Shown here piece by piece: positions 9,820 to 22,626 of a stretch of 64,000 nt of DNA; the first letter of the stretch is position 1; the number at the start of each line of letters is the position of its first letter. The notes beneath the pieces were generated by a model, which worked only from the letters and a program-made list of their open reading frames with translations, did not search any database and was not told the origin of the DNA. Source of the DNA: Hydractinia symbiolongicarpus (lineage: Eukaryota > Cnidaria > Hydrozoa > Anthoathecata > Hydractiniidae); NCBI RefSeq assembly GCF_029227915.1, contig NC_079876.1:16306001-16370000 (forward strand), in the 5' to 3' direction. Both the position numbers and the translations under genes were made by a program.

Positions 9820-10171
9820 GTATGCAGAAAATTTTAAACAAAGTCTTAGAAAGACTAAAAATACTTTTATTTAGTCGAAAATATGACAAGTCAAAGAAAT
9901 ATGCTTCATAGAGAAGAAAGATTATCAACTTTTTTTGTCTTTCTTGACATTTTTTTTATTTATTTATTTAACATTATTTAGTGATGTAAAGTTGTAATAT
10001 AACATACTACTTAACTAAAGTTTTTAGCTAAGTTTGAATTAACAATTGCATTTATAACTTCCGATGTCCCAATTTTTTTGCACGTAGACACCTAACTATA
10101 CAACAAGCCTAATTTTCCATAGACAAAGCTCAATTAAACTTTATGAGCTATACAGTCGAATTAGTAGGACA
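9820..10171. other. Convergent 3' intergenic spacer
   Basis: AT-rich sequence between the stop codons of the plus-strand TRAF-type gene and the minus-strand SAS-6-like gene; it must hold both 3' UTRs. No gene seen. Confidence 0.5.
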
Positions 10172-13100
10172 CTATTGTTTAGCAACCATGTGCATCCGTC
10201 GTTTGTTCTGATCCTCAAACTTTGTGACTGTTGATGCTCCTGGACCTTTGTAACTGCAGAAAATAAGCACATCTACTATAAAGACACTCACTTTCAAGGA
10301 TTTTAAACATAAAGCCAAGTAATTTTTTATTTCTTCGTTGTTTCCAACAACAAACTTCAATGACAGGTGAACTAAGTGTTTAAATGGATTAGTTTCAACA
10401 ACATCCAAAACACCATGCGATGGGCTGGAGGTTGTAAAATGGAGTAGAAATCTGAAACAAAAATAATAAAAAAAAGATTTGAATATGAAATTAACAGACC
10501 AAAAATTCTCATTTCAAAAATCACACCATGTATCTGCATGGGAGACACAAAGTAAATTGCATTATTTTAGGCTGTGACAATGGCTTTTTAACTGAACGTA
10601 AAAAGTGCAAGAAAATATCCTGTAAAGACTTTCCATGCAGCTAATGCCTAATACTTAAACAAACTATAAAAGCCATGTTTTCAAACTGAGAAATATCTTC
10701 AGCTGATTAATATTCTATCACTCATGCCTATCCTAAGGAGTCATATTTTACTTGATGCATTCAAAAGTTGAAGGGGAACTCCAGTAAAAATCACTTTTTT
10801 TCTTTTTTCTTTTATACGTACTCAGAAAAGCATAAGAAATCAAAAAAAAACTTACTTCACTTGTTTTCCTTATTTAAAATTTTTGTACTAGCCTTCGCAT
10901 ATTCAACTTTTTTCTCATAAAAAACAAGCAGGCGCAATTTCATTTAGGACTGGACCCGATTATAAATAATGACATCACATCGTGCAGAAAGTTTAGGCGA
11001 GTGCAGAGAACGCTCATGTTAAGACCTATAGCTTACATTAAATCGCTTTTTGTATGTAATTTACGTTTAAATCTTTTAAAAATGGTTAGTTGCTTTGCGT
11101 TTCGATGTACAATCGGCCAGAAAAGTATAAAGAAGTAAGATTTCACAGAATCCCGTCTGTGAAAAAGAAAGAACTCAAACAAAAAAGGCTAAACAAAATA
11201 CGTCGTGCAGGTGATCTACCAAGCGATCAAAGTTTTTATACTTAGTTGGTGCACTTCACAGATAGTTCTTTTAAAAGAGATCTCCAGGAAATAAATTTCC
11301 ATATTAAAATATTGCCACTTTGTAAAAATGCCAATTTAGCTGGTGAACGCGATCAAAGTTTCTCATTTCTTCTCATTTCATTATTTGTACTTATATCCAC
11401 AGAACACAACCAAATAACGTTTTGTGTATTTTTATAATAAACAAAAGAACATTATACCAATTTCCAATACAATCACCGACAAAAAAATTTTCTAGTTACA
11501 CATGTATCTTTCGTAGCGCTCAAGTTTCTATTCTTTGTTTTTCAAAAAAAAACCTTTTTAATGGCAGGACATGTCGAATATTGTTAGGGGGTAAATGTAC
11601 CCATTTTCTTCAATCTTTGTTACTGTTTAAGGCTCTATGTAATGCTGATAATGCAGTTTCTAAAAAAGCTTTGTCAAAACAACCATTTATAAATCAGTAG
11701 CTTCTGCAACACATTTATGACCTATCATAATCATAAGAATGATTTTTATTTACACAATAATAATACCCCCATTTTATTAACTTATCACGACCCAAACATT
11801 ATTCGATCTTTCAATCACGCATTTCAATTGTCCTCCATCACGGAGAAAATTCCAACGTTACATAAAATTTGTTTGCATTTGTGCGGAGGAAAAATATTAC
11901 TGAACTGAAATTGGCTGTAAAGTAGGAAAGATTTTTTATTGAAGCGAATGATAAAGTTTTTTGAGAAAACGAATGTTAAAAAAAGCGATTAAATATATTT
12001 TTTATTTCTTTACAAAGAAAATATTTTGCTAAGAGCGTTGCTTTGAGTCAGTAACAGACAGCTCGTCACTTTGCATCATTATTAATTTCTCCCTTGTGAG
12101 ACTCAAGAGGTTCGAAGTTGTGTGGCTGTAGCTTTGTAAAGTGTTTTTCATGAAGAGAATTATCTGATTCTATGTTTTCAATTTATAATCTTCGTCATTA
12201 TTACAAGACGTCTTATCAACGAACAATGTAAACAGTAAGTAAACAAACTTTTAGAAGGTGTGCTGCTGAGCTCACGGACTTTCTGCACAATGTGACGTAT
12301 GCTCATTTATTCGAACCTAGTCCCCTCGACCTTGCAAATTTATTTAAAATTGAAGATTTTTACAGACCCGATTAAGATATAAAAAAATATTTTTAACGAT
12401 TGTAAAAGGTTTATTCTAACATTTTTTTGCATTGTCTTATCAAAATAACAATTTTTTCAAAAAATATTTTTTCACTGGAGTGCCCCTTTAAACTTAACAC
12501 CACAGAACTATTCAAACCAGTCTCTATAAAAGAACTCAAAAAATGGTCATGTTGATAGGTTACATAATTCGGATTTTACTAAAGTAGCCCAAGACAATAT
12601 GACGTAACATTACATGACGTGAAGTTTACCTTTTATAATGGAAGAATGTTTGGTTTTTGCTTACATCACTAAAGCAAAAAAATAAAACCTCTTCCTAAAC
12701 TCCTACGTGAGTCCAGAAATGTTTACCTTGGCACTGTATTGTTTTGTTCGGTGATGCATAGTTCCAATAAGTCAATAAACTTTTGCGGAAAAGCAGAGAA
12801 GTCAACCAGCAGTCCCTGTTGGTTCTTTAAGCTATTAAAAAAAAAAAAAAAAAGTGAATGTTTTTATTCAAAATTGCTATGAAAATAAACATTTTTTTAA
12901 CTAGAAAAAATAAAGAATAAACTAAGAAACTATTGGAGTTCTATTATTTTAAGGGACAGAATTAATTTGAAAGTGAATGTTTAAGTCTTTATAAAAAACC
13001 CTGTTGCATGGCTGATTCCATATTAGGAAAATTTTTAGAGTTTTAGTCTTCGCTCATGTTGGCTTGAAAATAGAAAAAGCATGGGTGATCAATTTTTAAA

Positions 13101-15240
13101 TCTTTGCATGTCTTTACACAAATATTATATAACTGTTGTCAACCTGTCTTTTATATATCGCATTTCATGTTTCCATAACAGATACACAAACAGACAGATG
13201 ACAGCTAATTAAAGATATTAATGATGATATGTATACAAATATTTGTGAATTGGTCTTACAATTCAGCATAGAAATACCAATTAATTAATTTTACAATTAA
13301 GCATAGAATTTTTTTGGAATACAAACATTGAATGTCAAATTTCATTCATGTTTAAACTAGTAAAAAATACTAATAACAACACTTAAATGAATTTAAAGTT
13401 TTTTAGCTTAATATTATTTTAGAGTTCATGCTGTTAGGAAGCAGTAAAGATATTATATATAATGCTCCAACAGTGAATACAGAGCTTTAATTTTCTAATT
13501 TTAGGAGAATGTAGGAGGTTTGGAGTTAGAATAAAACCTAAAAAGAAACAATAATCAAGCCTATATGCCAGAGATTGTTTAATTTGACCTAATTTACAGC
13601 AATTATAAAAAATCTCTTAGGCTAATTCCGTCTGTAATGTGCATAGTGAATATGTATATATATATGTTTGAAAAGGTTGTCCACACAAAGAAAACAATAG
13701 CTTGGGGTGTGTGATTCACCATGCAAGTGTTTTACGTTGGTATGAAAAAGTAGTTAAACATATTTTGACATAGGTTACACAACTGCTGTGATATTCTTGC
13801 AACAAAAGTTATTTAAAATGCCGACTTACAAGGGTTGCAACAGGTAATTTCAAAAAAAAAAACTTATCATTTAAAATGTAAATGATGGATCTTATACATG
13901 GCAAGGCCTGCATGAGTTGTTTGCAAAAAATACTTACTTTTGGAAATCGTCTTCACTCAACGTCAGTGTTTGCAAGAAAAATAGATCTGTTGAATCAGTC
14001 AGTTGAACATATAATTCCTAAAATACAAAGAAATTGGTAGTTTAATAATTTTAAATTGGAAGCTAATTTGTGGTTAGTACTATTTGTTGTGCCCATAGCT
14101 TTTATTTTATTTAAATAGTTATAGCTGCTTCTGCTTTTTGCAGCTATAAAATTAGACAAATTTTAGATTAGCAGACAGTTTTCTATTAAAAGAGTATTTC
14201 TTTGGGTGTGGGAATTTAATTCACACAGTAAAAATATCTTTGTAAAATGTTCTGGGCACACCCACATGGGAAGTACAAGCAATTTTAATACATCCTTTTT
14301 TAAACTAAATGTTAGTTTTTATTCATAGCATGAAGTAACAACCAAAAATTAACTTGAAACAATTGATAAATCTCACAAATTAAGTAGGCCTTTTCTGACT
14401 GACCAATTTTCATTTCCATTTCCCTGAGCTTTTTATGACTGAAACAACACTTTCTGACTTACATAAGTTAACTTAGATGTCAATAACAGAGTTTTAAACA
14501 ACAACAATACCAAACTTTTATTAAAATTTAATATACAATTCCATGACTTTTTGAGCCAATTTTAAAACTTCCCACCTTTTCCAGAGAATGGTGGCCACAC
14601 TAAATTTGTATGTTTCAATACTTCATCTAAATTATTTAGTGTGCATGTATATGTGCATGCTATTATACACTTTCCTCTTTAAAAAGACTATGCACACCAA
14701 AAAAATACCTAAAAAAACATTCTAAAAAAATAGTTACCTTGTGATGAATAGCAGATGATGTTGGTCTCAATGACACAGCAATGTTTAATACTGTTTTTCT
14801 GGAAAAAAATAAAAACAAATAACAACCAAAACTTGTATTGGTAGTTTGTTTTCAAAACTAAACAATTATGTTCTACAATAGAAAACAAAAATAAAAAAAA
14901 TATTGCAACCATTACATAAAGCCAGTTTGGAAAAATTTGCTGACAAGAAACCTCTTTGGAACTTTGGTCTGGAATTAATCCATTGAAAATGGTTTATTTG
15001 TTGCAACAACCATTTTTTTAGAAATATGCGATACTACAAACCATTGATAAAAAATATGAATCGCAATTTTACCAATTTTTTTAGAGAGTAATTTGTGAAG
15101 ATGCCATTTTGATTGACATATTTTAAATTGTGACGTGCTAGTTTGAACTCTGTTTTTTATAAATGAACAAACCTTTGTTCATAATCTTTTAGCAATACTG
15201 TCACACTCTTCGAAAACAATGTATTTTCTGAAACAGACAT
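10172..15240 (-). CDS. SAS-6 head-domain protein (no coiled coil)
   Basis: Five minus-strand exons join in phase: 15173-15240 (ATG at 15240), 14738-14798, 13938-14017, 12727-12831 and 10172-10451, giving 197 residues. The product follows the vertebrate SASS6 N-terminal head throughout: [65 protein letters not shown] and [14 protein letters not shown]. The Phe needed for head-to-head assembly (human F131) is present (about F128, in NPFKHL). The long coiled coil of SAS-6 is absent: the frame ends about 40 residues after the head, with a hydrophobic stretch and a basic tail ([11 protein letters not shown]). The head organises the ninefold cartwheel of centrioles; a head-only protein resembles the SAS6-like group known from protists. 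A 38-base GT...AG segment (10255-10292) could be a tiny intron; removing it would give a different, shorter tail. Confidence 0.85.
10771..12489 (+). mobile_element. THAP-containing DNA transposon relic in the SAS-6 gene intron
   Basis: The ends are inverted: AAGGGGAACTCCAGTAAAAA at 10771 and, reversed, AAGGGGCACTCCAGTGAAAA ending at 12489. A second inverted pair lies further in (GACATCACATCGTGCAGAAAGT near 10970 against ACTTTCTGCACAATGTGACG near 12280). Between them is a decayed THAP coding segment. No clear target duplication was found. The size (1.7 kb) and the broken frame suggest an inactive copy of a THAP-type (P-like) element. Confidence 0.7.
11082..11292 (+). pseudogene. THAP zinc-finger domain, frameshifted
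   Basis: The order of THAP blocks is visible across two frames: MVSCFAFRC (first Cys pair), then VRFHRIPS, then a Lys/Arg-rich stretch ending RLNKIRRAG, then [12 protein letters not shown], which matches the end of the C2CH site plus the F-x-R-D tail. A frameshift lies near 11110 and a stop falls just before the His of the zinc site, where a Cys is expected. The DNA-binding domain is therefore not intact. Confidence 0.7.
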
Positions 15241-16570
15241 AATGGTACTGTGCATATATGTGTAATTTTTAGTATTACTATAAATATAAAATGCAGTTAT
15301 TTACAAGTAAAGAACACAATCTTATATATTAATATACAAGGTGTAATCCAGCGTTGTCAGTAGCTGTTTAGTGATTATTTCCTAATCAAAATTTACCCCT
15401 GAATTTCCAATACAATAAATTAATGAATGGAATTTTATATATACTAAAAAGAAGGCAGGACAACCACATCATAACACAGAACAAAGTACCATCTTTAGCC
15501 AGCGATCTTTTTGGGGCAGCCTAAAAAATATTCCAAATTGGGGCATAACCGCCCAAATGTGGAATTTGTGGAATATGTAAATGTTATAAGTAATTTTAGC
15601 TTTTTGTTAATAAAACTTGATACCCTAGATGTAATAGGGGAGAGTTTTTGGCCAATAACAAAAAAAAAAAGAAAAAGAAAATCAAGCCTCTTTAATAAAT
15701 GAGTTGCAGCGTGACGTAATGTTTTGATTTTGCATCAAGAAGGATGGACATGCGCATGCATGTGCACAGGCAAAAAATATAAACAACAAACTGGGTCAAT
15801 CTAAAATATTAAGTGTAAAAAAAAACTTATGCTAAAATATCTAATGTCTGCTTTTAAACAGAGAAATAATAGTTGAGAAAAAACAATTTCAATTCACTTT
15901 TAACCTTAAAAATGTATAAATTAGCATAAAGAATAAATTTGGCTATGTGGTTCTTCTTTTCTTGCCTGTCAGGATGCACACGCATATACTGAACTTTGTA
16001 AATATTTACAACTCACCTATAGCTCTCAATACTAAAAACTAAAATATTTGTTGATAAAATTATTATACCAAATCGGGAAACAAAATCCAGTGTGTTGCAA
16101 ATCCGTAATTGGCTTCCAAGGAAAACATCAACATACTCTTAAGACTTTTTGCAAAGACAAGTAGGTTGCAAAGCCTAATTGTAAACATACAACATGAACT
16201 TAATCTCAAACATCTCTCAAAAAAAATATTATATCTAAACAAATTTCTTGCCCTCTTGCAGGTGGGTACAAGATATAAAAATTGAGAGAGTACATTGTAG
16301 CTAAAAAATAGAAGTATATAGGTAAAATTAACATATAAAAATTTGGCATTTTAAATGAGTAAGAAGCATATAAACATTGCCTTATAAACGTTGTTTAGCC
16401 ACACAGCTGTTTCGAAGCGGACAAAAATGATACGAAAAAATAATTCGAATTACCCTCTCAGTTAAAACAGGATATCTCAAAAACGAAATAAAATTTTTAT
16501 ATTCTGTAAAAAGAATAATAATCTCAGATAAATTGTCCATATTAATAAAAGAAAAAATTTTTTAGACACC
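15241..16570. other. Upstream region of the SAS-6 gene, no gene seen
   Basis: This should contain the promoter of the minus-strand SAS-6-like gene (ATG at 15240). AT-rich; short open frames only. No TATA box or other element can be supported. Confidence 0.4.
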
Positions 16571-16990
16571 TGTCCGAAATTGGTATATTTAGGCCAAAAT
16601 GTCTAAAAATGACTTAAAAATTATCATTTAGATGAATGTCTTCCACAAATCTCCAGAATAAAGTTAAGGAAACATGTTTTTATGGTCCACATGTTAGGTT
16701 AAATATCTGGAATAAAAATTAATTAATTTTATTACTGTCCGAAATTGTCCAAAGGGTTATTTTTGGGCCAAATGTGAGACCTATGTGAAAAACGGCCTTT
16801 AGGGCCTCAATGTATGCTTAAAATTCGTTTATTAACTGAATAAAAAACATTACTTTGGATTCTGAGGCCATTAAAGATGATGTAGATGTAATATTTATCT
16901 GTCCGAAATTGTCCAAAGGGTCACTTTTGGTCCTAAGAGTTTTTGGGCCAAATATGTGACATCATACATTAAATAAAACGTCATTCAGAG
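16571..16990. repeat. Diverged tandem repeat, about 165-bp period
   Basis: The phrase TGTCCGAAATTG recurs at 16571, 16736 and 16900, a spacing of 165 and 164 bases. In each copy it is followed by GGCCAAA(A)TGT and, in the last two, by TCCAAAGGGT. The remainder of each unit has drifted strongly. At least two and a half units are visible. Confidence 0.6.
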
Positions 16991-19500
16991 TAGACAGTTT
17001 CAACATTCTAGTTTATCATGCTAGTAGAAAATATCTCAAGTTGTGCATAAATAGTTTATTATATACATTAAATATATACAAAGCAATCATGTTGTGTTTT
17101 TTATAAATTGTATAAAATAGCACCCAATCTTATGATAAAGCCAAGATTAGCTAGCTAGCTAGCCATAAACACCTTTGATTTCAACAATTTTATCTTGAAA
17201 AAGCCCACCAAAGTCTTAACTAAATATAAAAAAGAAGTTTTAAGTGACTTAGCTACAAAACACAATGCAAAATGCAAAACTGTAGGACCAAAAAATAGCT
17301 AGTCTTTAAAGAAAAATACAAAACAGAAGAAAAAAGATTAAAAAAGATAACAATTAGCCACGTTTGAAGTTTTACAAGCTATAAGACAATTTATTAAAAC
17401 CAAGGGTGATCTTATATCAAAAAAATAATATTAAAATCCCTGCAAAATAAAGTAGTTTACTGTTTTTCCCTTACCTCGTCCCCTGCCAAACTTTAGCTAG
17501 CTTCAAAATTGCACCGTTGTCTCGCTTATTCCAACATTTTCAAAAAATCCGGGTTTCGGATTGGGATTCCCGGGTCGAGCAATCAAGTCAAAAGTAAACA
17601 CTGGGTTGCCGTAATTTTGCTGGGAAAAAACCATACCTACCAAAACATTAAACGCCATCACTGTGACTTGCTTAGAAGTTTAGATAATTATTTAATTAGA
17701 CAGAAAAGGGATCACACTACATCAAATCGATGTGCACCACTTTGGCAACTTTTTCTCCTCTTTTTTAGCGAACAATAGGGGTACTATCTAAGGATACTGC
17801 TGCAGTCAATATATTTTGCAACTCACATCTCAGGTTATGGTATATTGCAACCACTTACTCACAATCGTACTCCAATAAGAACCTATCATAATAAATAAAG
17901 ATACACAAAAAAATGAGTAAATAAGATTATTTATCTTATGCAAGTCAACTACATAAAGATGTGAACATAGCTGTGGCAAAACTTTTAGGCTACCAACTGT
18001 ATAGAGAGAGTTATTTCTTCTCTACTCAAAATATCAATATTAGACCTTCCGTCAAGCTATATATACAAAAACCGTTTTCTCACAAATACTGGGAAAATAC
18101 GCTGGTTATATAGATAACATTTGAAGGCAGGTCAAAAAATCTATTAAATCTTTTACCACTCACCACAGATAAAAAAAAACCTGTGATGGGAAAAGGACTC
18201 TGTCCACCTCCATCTTTGTTTACATTTGAAAATGTTTCGCGCCACTTGTTTGTATAGGGATAGGGCGCCAACAATGACAATATTCATTGAACGTTTCTAT
18301 GCCGTGTTGGTAAAAAAAACAGAAACGGGCCCGATGCACCCAGGCAAAAACAGCTCTAATGATCAGACAGATGAAGAGTGTTCCCGTGTGCTTTACATAG
18401 GAGATAGAGCTATCAAATGGCACCCACCATAACCCGCCTTAGTCTTGTTCTTTTATCCAAGAATTGCAGTTTGTTTTTTTTTTTAGAAACTTTTTTACTT
18501 TTTTGTTTTTAAAAAATGCACTTTGAGAAATAATAAATGTATTGTCACTTTTAAAATATAATATACCCAAATATATAGCATATGCAGGATATTGCCTTGG
18601 ATTCTCTGACCGAACGCAATTACGGCTCGCTGACTTAAACGCCGCCGCAAACAATCTTTGCCTACCGAAAATAATTTATGGTATATTGATGGTTACCATC
18701 AACCTTGTCCCCAGGGTCTTGTGGCCCCTGAGTCGTTATTACAAATCCAGGATAGTGGTTTCAAATAAACAGAGATGACAAAATTCATAGCGAGGCAGTA
18801 TTAATCAATATTTAACCTGTCACAAAAGCAACATTGTTCTTTATTCTTCATTATTTGAATTTACATAAACGCGGGGTGAATTAGGGAACGATGTTTGAAA
18901 TAATACCTGAGCATTGGAGAAAATCAGAATTAATAATTGGGGGGAAGGGAATGTTTATTTGAATTCTCGAGTACTAACTTTAAATAATCAGAGCATTACA
19001 TAGTTTTAGCTCTGGAAATAACATAGCCTGAACATTAAGAAAATAATTCGTCTTTTAATTGCTAAAAAAATATTTTGTTTTCTCGATAAAGTGTTTATAG
19101 TTTTCTTTCCACATCTTCCTAAAAAACACAGTTAACAACTACTTTTGGTCAACATTTGCATTTCGTAATCGCCTCTGACTCTAGAATAAAAACCACTGTA
19201 CTCTGTAATAGCCGAATTAGGGGTTGTATTGCTTTTTCCGGATGGAAAAAAACTTTGAGATTGCTACTCAATGGCGACGCAAGCAAATTTTTACACAGTT
19301 TCTTATTTAACAATATTACGCATTTTAATATCATCTCTTGAGTAATTGGGTTGCTTCTTCATTGCGTCGAGGTTAACAGGAAATATATAAGAGAAAGAAA
19401 ACAAAACAAAACATTGTTTAGTACAGCTTGTTGCTCGAAAGAAAGAATAGTATTGAGCCATTGAATTTTAATTAGATGTTGTTAACCGTCTGGATTTTTC
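16991..19500. other. Intergenic region with no confident gene
   Basis: Short open frames occur (for example 17509-17778 and 18226-18432), but none has splice signals, domains or codon bias that I can defend. A CTAG-repeat tract sits near 17150-17162. The stretch 18200-18700 is less AT-rich than its surroundings and could be old repeat or a regulatory/5' region. Confidence 0.35.
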
Positions 19501-19921
19501 AAGCGGGCAATACGGGTTTTTAGGCATTCTGATTGGCTTAGCGCTCTTGACGACGGGCCGATATTTTGCTGTATTGCCCGTCGTCAAGAAAAATGGTAGC
19601 TTAAAATGTAAATAAGCACGTAAAAAAATATTTAAGAGGCATTGGAAATGATTATATAGCTAACTCCTACAATACATTTATCGATAAAAACATTTTCATA
19701 GGATAGAAACAAAACTATGTCAAGTTTAACAGTTAAAATAACCAGATTCATCAACATTTCGTCTGGATGCTTCTTCAACATGGGTAGTTAACTAGCTACA
19801 TTGTCCATAAAAAACGATGATCTGATATCCAGTTTTATCAAAAATACTAAAAACAGGGCGACGAAATCATAAAAAATACATCTCCTCTGTCACGTATTGC
19901 CCTCACAAGCTCGGGCAATAC
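19501..19921. mobile_element. MITE-like element with hairpin ends
   Basis: A perfect 13-bp inverted repeat (CTTGACGACGGGC at 19546-19558, complement at 19576-19588, 17-base loop) sits beside GGGCAATAC (19505-19513). At the other side GTATTGCCC (19894-19902) and GGGCAATAC (19913-19921) form a second small hairpin. The shared GGGCAATAC motif at both sides suggests a non-autonomous element; its exact borders are uncertain. Confidence 0.5.
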
Positions 19922-21546
19922 TTTGACGTCGGTCAATATTCTATTAAAAAGGTATTTGCGTGAGTTGCGGAATCCGAAAAAAAAATTTGTTTCCCGAAAT
20001 CTTTGAAATCGGGAAACATCGCAAAATTTAACGTTAGTCGTTATAATTTAAGGGAAAAACGCCGTTCACCTGTCAGCACTTCCTCATATATAAGGGGTGA
20101 ATTTTTCACAGAATCTTTGTTTTCTAAGTCCAATTATTGTGTAGTTTTGGTCAGTTTTTGCTAGTTTAGCTTACGTTTATTGTAGAAGATACCTGTAGTT
20201 CTTGTTTACATTCCGACCAAAGAATATTTCAAAATAAAGGGACTCGGAGAATTTTTAGACTGTACAGAAAACATGCCTTCTGCAATGTCGTCAACATTTT
20301 TTAAGATTTCAGCTTTTTGAATATTTTTTAAAATATAAAACATGCTATTACTAAAGTAATATTTGGCTAAATGACAAGCAAAAATCTATATCATAATATC
20401 CGTATACATCTGTCTGTCTACTACACAAAATGGTACCACAAGTAGCGAGACACACGCAATGAGGTATTAAAAGTTTGTGAATAAAACTATTATTTTAAAA
20501 GTGAAATTTTTATTAGTTATAATTACCAATTCTAGTGAGAACTCAGTATAATTTTTCTTACCACCATGAAATCTGAATACTTAGGGTGGGAAAAATTATG
20601 CCAGGTCTAAAATGCTTCTTCCGCGGTTAGAGTACTGACCGCGCATTTTGAATATTTAATTCTATTGTTCTTTATTCACGTCGTCTATATCGGAAAATCC
20701 CTTTAATTAAAACGCTTATGGTCGCACTTTCCCAAACAAATATAATTAATTTTTGCATTATTTAAGAGGGTAAAATGGGACCACGCCGACTTTGCACTTA
20801 ATGGTTGATTGTTAGTCGGGGTTTGCTATGAGAAAGAAAGATTTGCTCAGACATTTGTTTGCTTCTAAACTTTTGTTTGAGAGAAAATTAATTTGTTATC
20901 CTCGCAGAAAGCTTAGTTAACTAGGCGAAAATTATAGCAGATGTAGCAAAAATAGTATCTCCGAGATACCTAAAGCATGTAATGAAAACAAAGCTGGAAA
21001 GCATTCACATTAACACACTTGCTTCTACCAATGTTTTATTATTATAGCATGAATGCTATGGGTTGACTGTTTTATACATCCAGACAGTAGTAACAGGATT
21101 TCTACCTCCGTGTTAGCAATGACAAACAGTTGTTTTTTGAATCAATAAACTTTATACTTTCGTTGACCTTCTTTTTTTGGTAATTTTCGCGTATCCGTAC
21201 AAATTGTTTCCTGCATAATTATGGTTTTAAACATTCATATAGGGTGTGGAGAACAGTGTATATAAAACTATAGGTTTTTTGTTTTTGTTGTTATTCACGA
21301 TAATATAATTGGTTAGCCAATTTCTTTTTTTTTTAGATTTTAGGGGTGTATGTTTTTGAGCATGTGCTCATGATTAAAATATACTTTAAACGAACTCGCA
21401 CGTTTTCTCACATTAACAGTAAATTGTTTTTACAGCAAAAATAAATACGAGAGGTTTCATTGATGACATTTTTATTTCACCGGATATTTCGTCGTATTAC
21501 TACAAGACATCAACGTATGAACTGTTACAGTTACCGTGAAAGGTCA
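19922..21546. other. AT-rich intergenic region with one dispersed-repeat fragment
   Basis: No gene recognised. The segment 20405-20480 (CTGTCTGTCTAC...AAATGGTACC...GTAGCGAGACACACGC) is a copy of the dispersed repeat also found near 22640-22740 and 36915-37020. Confidence 0.4.
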
Positions 21547-21994
21547 AAATCAAGCGCTCCCGATTATAAGGGCACCCGTTGTTAAGCGAACCAAATTCTT
21601 ACCAAGATTTTATTCCCGTTTATAAGCGCACCCTCAGATAAGCGCATATGGGGAAAAGAGATATATAATACAATGTTTGTTTTACTTAAAATGTGAGTTT
21701 TTTTCTGCTTCTTTATTTTTGCTACGGATATAGTTTTTATTTGCTGACGTATATACCGCTCAACAAACTGAAGCAGTTAAGAATTTGTTGCAAAAGTGCT
21801 GCACTACTCTTAACAATGTGCCACCTGGAACAACCAGTTAAGTTCAACCATTGGATGTGGCAATAAACAAGCCATTTAAAACGTACGTGAGAGAACAATT
21901 TGAAAAACATTTTTTTATACTCGGTTGTAAGCGCACCCTCAGATTAGCGCATCAAAATCTTGCTCTTACCACTGATAAGCGCAGCGCTTGATTT
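21547..21994 (+). mobile_element. Deleted pogo/Tigger-type DNA transposon
   Basis: Inverted ends AAATCAAGCGCT at 21547 and 21983-21994 bound 448 bp, with further inner inverted stretches (GTTTATAAGCGCACCCTCAGAT near 21620 and GTTGTAAGCGCACCCTCAGAT near 21930 are direct copies). A transposase fragment sits inside. The rest of the transposase is gone. Confidence 0.65.
21760..21912 (+). pseudogene. Tigger/pogo (DDE_1) transposase fragment
   Basis: It translates to TEAVKNLLQKC..., then VPPGTTS, a TAA stop, then VQPLDVAINKPFK and an Arg/Glu-rich end. The PPG-T-S...QPLDV-NKPFK block is diagnostic of the pogo/Tigger/CENP-B-like DDE transposase just before its final catalytic acid. The in-frame TAA shows decay. 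Confidence 0.75.
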
Positions 21995-22626
21995 CACAAG
22001 TTTATATATTATAATTTACAACGGACTCCACAGTACACAGAGGACGTATAAAACAATACTTCTATATGCCATTCGTAAAATGCACTTAGGAGTGAAGTTT
22101 TATGCCCATATTAATATTATTAACAAAATTGTTTTTATTATCTGTTACAAAAAAACCGGCCGAAACTAGTACACAAAATTATGTTTTTATTGTTGGTTAG
22201 GAAACAACGTTAACCCTATTTGGAATGGGCTTTTTTTTTTTTGGGGGGGGGGGGGAGTTCCCGCGGGGTGTAACTTTTGTACAGTTTGGTTTTAAGTAAC
22301 GAAACTTGGCACAAGGAAGCATCAATATGTTGTGACTTATTTAGTGACAAAATATTTACGTCGACATGTCATCACATGAAGTGATGACGTCATAATGGAA
22401 CAATAGTCAAAGAAAATATGTCTTTTTTTATTCAATATGTCTTTTTTTAATCATTTTTAAAGCTATTTACAGCAAGATATTATTAGACACATTTACAGGT
22501 GTTATGAAGACAAATCGCAGGCTTTCAAGGAGTATTGTGGCCACAAATATTTTTCTTTGTCGGTTTCATTAGCGTGGAAGTTTCTGAAATGAAATTTAAT
22601 TGACCTGGGAGTAACAATTTTTCATA

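Noticed and set aside
17509-18778. Short open frames between 17.5 and 18.8 kb as genes
   Set aside because: Several overlap each other on both strands and none has splice signals, domains or a consistent codon pattern.
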